This document shows positions 5,681 to 7,253 of a DNA stretch of 7,253 nt, one piece after another (position 1 is the stretch's first letter; the number at the start of each line of letters is the position of its first letter). This DNA is from SHLQ01 sp964445255. GTDB taxonomy: Bacteria > Actinomycetota > Acidimicrobiia > Acidimicrobiales > SHLQ01. A model generated the notes under the pieces. That model saw only the letters and a program-made list of their open reading frames with translations, was not told the DNA's origin and did no database searches. Both the position numbers and the translations under genes were made by a program. The DNA is taken from positions 1 to 7,253 of the forward strand of contig CAYUKM010000133.1 of assembly GCA_964445255.1 (NCBI GenBank). The letters are read 5' to 3'.

Positions 5681-6793
5681 GTGGGCGGGGTGAACGCGTC
5701 TACCTCCGCCTTGGTGCTTGAACGGCTGTGGTTGACCGACTTTCGTTCGCATCGCAGCTTGGAGCTCGACTTCGATGCGGGCGTTACCGCGCTCATCGGG
5801 CCGAACGGGTCGGGCAAGACAAATATCGTCGAGTCGATCGGCTGGCTTACGACGATGCGGTCGTTCCGTGGCGCGCCGAACGACGCGCTCATTCACCGAG
5901 ACAGCGACGTCGCGATCGCCCGCGCCCAACTGCGTAGCGATCAACGAGAGCTGCTGCTCGAGGCGGAGCTTCCGCGCACCGGACGTATCCGGGTCCAGAT
6001 GAACAAGCAACGGATGCAGCGCAAGGATCTTCTTGGGGTTATGTCGGTAACCGTGTTCGCTCCGGATGACTTGGAACTCATCAAGGGCTCGCCCGGGGAA
6101 CGCCGGAGCTATCTAGACCACGTGGTCGTCGGCTTGCAGCCGCGCAACGAGTCGGTTCGGGCGAAGGTCGACAAGGTGCTGAAGCAGCGCAATGCTCTTT
6201 TGAAGGGAGTCCATGGGCGTCTCGATAACGACGCCGCCTTCACGCTCGATGTTTGGGACGCAAAGCTCACCGAGGTGGCCGATCAGCTTGGTGCTCTACG
6301 CGCTGACGCGATCTCGCGACTCACCCCGCTCGTTACCCGGGCGCTGAAAGCCGTCGCCGGGGGAGAGCACGAGGTTGGACTCCGTTACGTGGCACCGTGG
6401 TTCGAGACCGGTCTCGCAGCAGCGCTAACCGATGCTCGAAAAGACGACGTGCGCCGGGGCATCACTACGGTGGGCCCGCACCGCGACGAGATCGAAGTGA
6501 TGCTCAACGGCATGCCTGCCCGAACCCACGCCTCGCAAGGCGAGCAACGGTCGCTGGCTCTGGCGCTGCGACTCGCTGGTCACGAGCTGGTTCGCGAAAC
6601 GACCGGGGTTGCCCCGCTGCTCGTGCTCGACGACGTTTTCTCCGAACTCGACGACAACCGATCGACAGCGCTGATCGAAGCGTTGCCAGCGGGCCAGACG
6701 TTGGTGACCTCTGCGATCGATCTTCCTGATGGGGCGCTCGCCGACCGGGTGCTTCGCCTCGATTCGCTGGGGGCGGTCCATGCCGGGGTTTGA
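5681..6793 (+). CDS. recF: DNA replication and repair protein RecF
   Basis: RecF is an SMC/ABC-type ATPase that, with RecO and RecR, loads RecA on gapped DNA and helps restart replication. The frame is 370 residues, normal for the family. LERLWLTDFRSH at about 13-24 is the typical N-terminus. The Walker A motif GPNGSGKT is at 40-47, GPHRDEI at 265-271, the ABC signature SQGEQRSL at 285-292, and Walker B with the D-loop, LLVLDDVFSELD, at 313-324. The start is uncertain by a few residues: GTG at 5681 and GTG at 5690 are both possible, the latter with a G-rich stretch upstream. Its 3' end overlaps dciA by 14 nt. The usual upstream partner dnaN is missing; purE and the broken membrane gene are divergent instead. 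Confidence 0.97.
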   Translation: MGGVNASTSALVLERLWLTDFRSHRSLELDFDAGVTALIGPNGSGKTNIVESIGWLTTMRSFRGAPNDALIHRDSDVAIARAQLRSDQRELLLEAELPRTGRIRVQMNKQRMQRKDLLGVMSVTVFAPDDLELIKGSPGERRSYLDHVVVGLQPRNESVRAKVDKVLKQRNALLKGVHGRLDNDAAFTLDVWDAKLTEVADQLGALRADAISRLTPLVTRALKAVAGGEHEVGLRYVAPWFETGLAAALTDARKDDVRRGITTVGPHRDEIEVMLNGMPARTHASQGEQRSLALALRLAGHELVRETTGVAPLLVLDDVFSELDDNRSTALIEALPAGQTLVTSAIDLPDGALADRVLRLDSLGAVHAGV

Positions 6794-7142
6794 TGAGGGA
6801 CGCTCCGATCGTCCACGACGGTCCCGCTACGAGAACCGTTTTTGGGATGGTCCTCAAAAGGTTGGCTTCGGTGTAGATCGAGTGATGAAGCACCTCGATG
6901 CCCCCGAGCCATCGGTGGTGGAGGCCGTCTTTGCCCGGTGGCCCGAACTCGTTGGAGACGTGATCGCCGACAACTGTCGTCCGGCACGCATCACCGATGG
7001 TGTCCTCGTGATCGAGGCGGAGTCGCCGGCCTGGGTCTCCGAACTCGGATGGATGGGCGAGGAGATTCTGAATCAGATCTGCACGAAGCTTGAGACCAAC
7101 GAGATCGCCGCGGTGACGGCGGTGCTGGCGAAACCCCGCTAA
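6780..7142 (+). CDS. dciA: DciA-like replicative helicase loader (DUF721)
   Basis: A 120-residue DUF721/DciA protein. In bacteria without DnaC or DnaI, DciA interacts with the replicative helicase DnaB and is thought to help load it. Supporting features are a basic, Arg-rich N-terminal segment and the C-terminal DUF721 fold, including VFARWPELVGDVIADNCRP, then VLVIEAESPAWVSELGWMG. The gene sits directly behind recF, where actinobacteria keep this gene ahead of gyrB. The ATG at 6780 lies inside recF (14-nt overlap), with a G-rich ribosome-binding stretch (GGGGGCGG) upstream. The frame is open further to 6729, but that part is only recF read out of frame. Co-transcription with recF is likely. 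Confidence 0.92.
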   Translation: MPGFDEGRSDRPRRSRYENRFWDGPQKVGFGVDRVMKHLDAPEPSVVEAVFARWPELVGDVIADNCRPARITDGVLVIEAESPAWVSELGWMGEEILNQICTKLETNEIAAVTAVLAKPR

Positions 7143-7153
7143 CCAACACGACC

Positions 7154-7186
7154 ACACGTAACAGTTGTAACCAAATAGCAACGTGT
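7154..7186. repeat. Spaced inverted repeat ACACGT / ACGTGT downstream of dciA
   Basis: ACACGT (7154-7159) and ACGTGT (7181-7186) are perfect inverted copies with 21 nt between them, and GTAAC occurs twice inside the spacer. This could be an operator or a weak hairpin ahead of the next gene, presumably gyrB outside the window. A six-base match of this kind may also be chance. Confidence 0.3.
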
Positions 7187-7208
7187 AAGACCTCTCTCCA
7201 TATGGCGT

Positions 7209-7232
7209 CATCACTCACGGTGATGTATTTTT
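7209..7232 (+). terminator. Candidate Rho-independent terminator after recF-dciA
   Basis: CATCAC (7209-7214) and GTGATG (7220-7225) form a 6-bp stem with a 5-nt loop, followed by TA and five T residues. It lies 66 nt past the dciA stop and has the classic stem-plus-T-tract layout, though the stem is short and only half GC. Confidence 0.5.
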
Positions 7233-7253
7233 GTCCTAGGCCAACACCCTGAT

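Noticed and set aside
6504..7214. Minus-strand 236-residue open frame opposite recF and dciA
   Set aside because: Antisense to two recognised genes, Arg-rich and without domains.

Overview
The window looks like part of a chromosome from a moderately GC-rich actinobacterium, possibly in or near the class Acidimicrobiia. This rests on protein style and gene order: a LigC-type ATP-dependent DNA ligase, a FadE-like acyl-CoA dehydrogenase, a Tat-exported lipoprotein, recF followed by dciA, and GTG starts. The lineage is an inference and cannot be proven from this sequence alone.

Left half, all on the minus strand. A LigC-like ATP-dependent DNA ligase runs off the left edge. It is broken by an in-frame TAG between its nucleotidyltransferase motifs IV and V, and motif IV has lost its lysine. 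Next come an intact acyl-CoA dehydrogenase and a metallo-beta-lactamase-fold lipoprotein with a twin-arginine signal, a lipobox and an Ala/Glu-rich linker. The gap after that holds two nearly identical 43-bp palindromic elements in direct orientation, 61 bp apart.

Middle, minus strand. A tight cluster reads purE, purK, then a LOG-family nucleotide phosphoribohydrolase gene. purE and purK overlap by 8 nt. purK and the LOG gene are separated by one base. PurK and PurE make CAIR from AIR in de novo purine synthesis. Upstream of purE lies a small three-helix membrane-protein gene that reads only if a one-base frameshift near 5560-5570 is allowed.

Right half, plus strand. recF is followed by dciA with a 14-nt overlap, an arrangement that usually continues into gyrB and lies near the replication origin. 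The window ends 111 bp after dciA, in a gap with a candidate terminator. dnaN, the usual left neighbour of recF, is absent: recF is divergent from the purine cluster across only 35 bp.

Most of the window is housekeeping, and I see no defence system, CRISPR array, prophage, transposase or RNA gene. The points most worth a second look are the paired palindromic repeats, the eroding ligase, the frameshifted membrane gene and the purK-LOG coupling.
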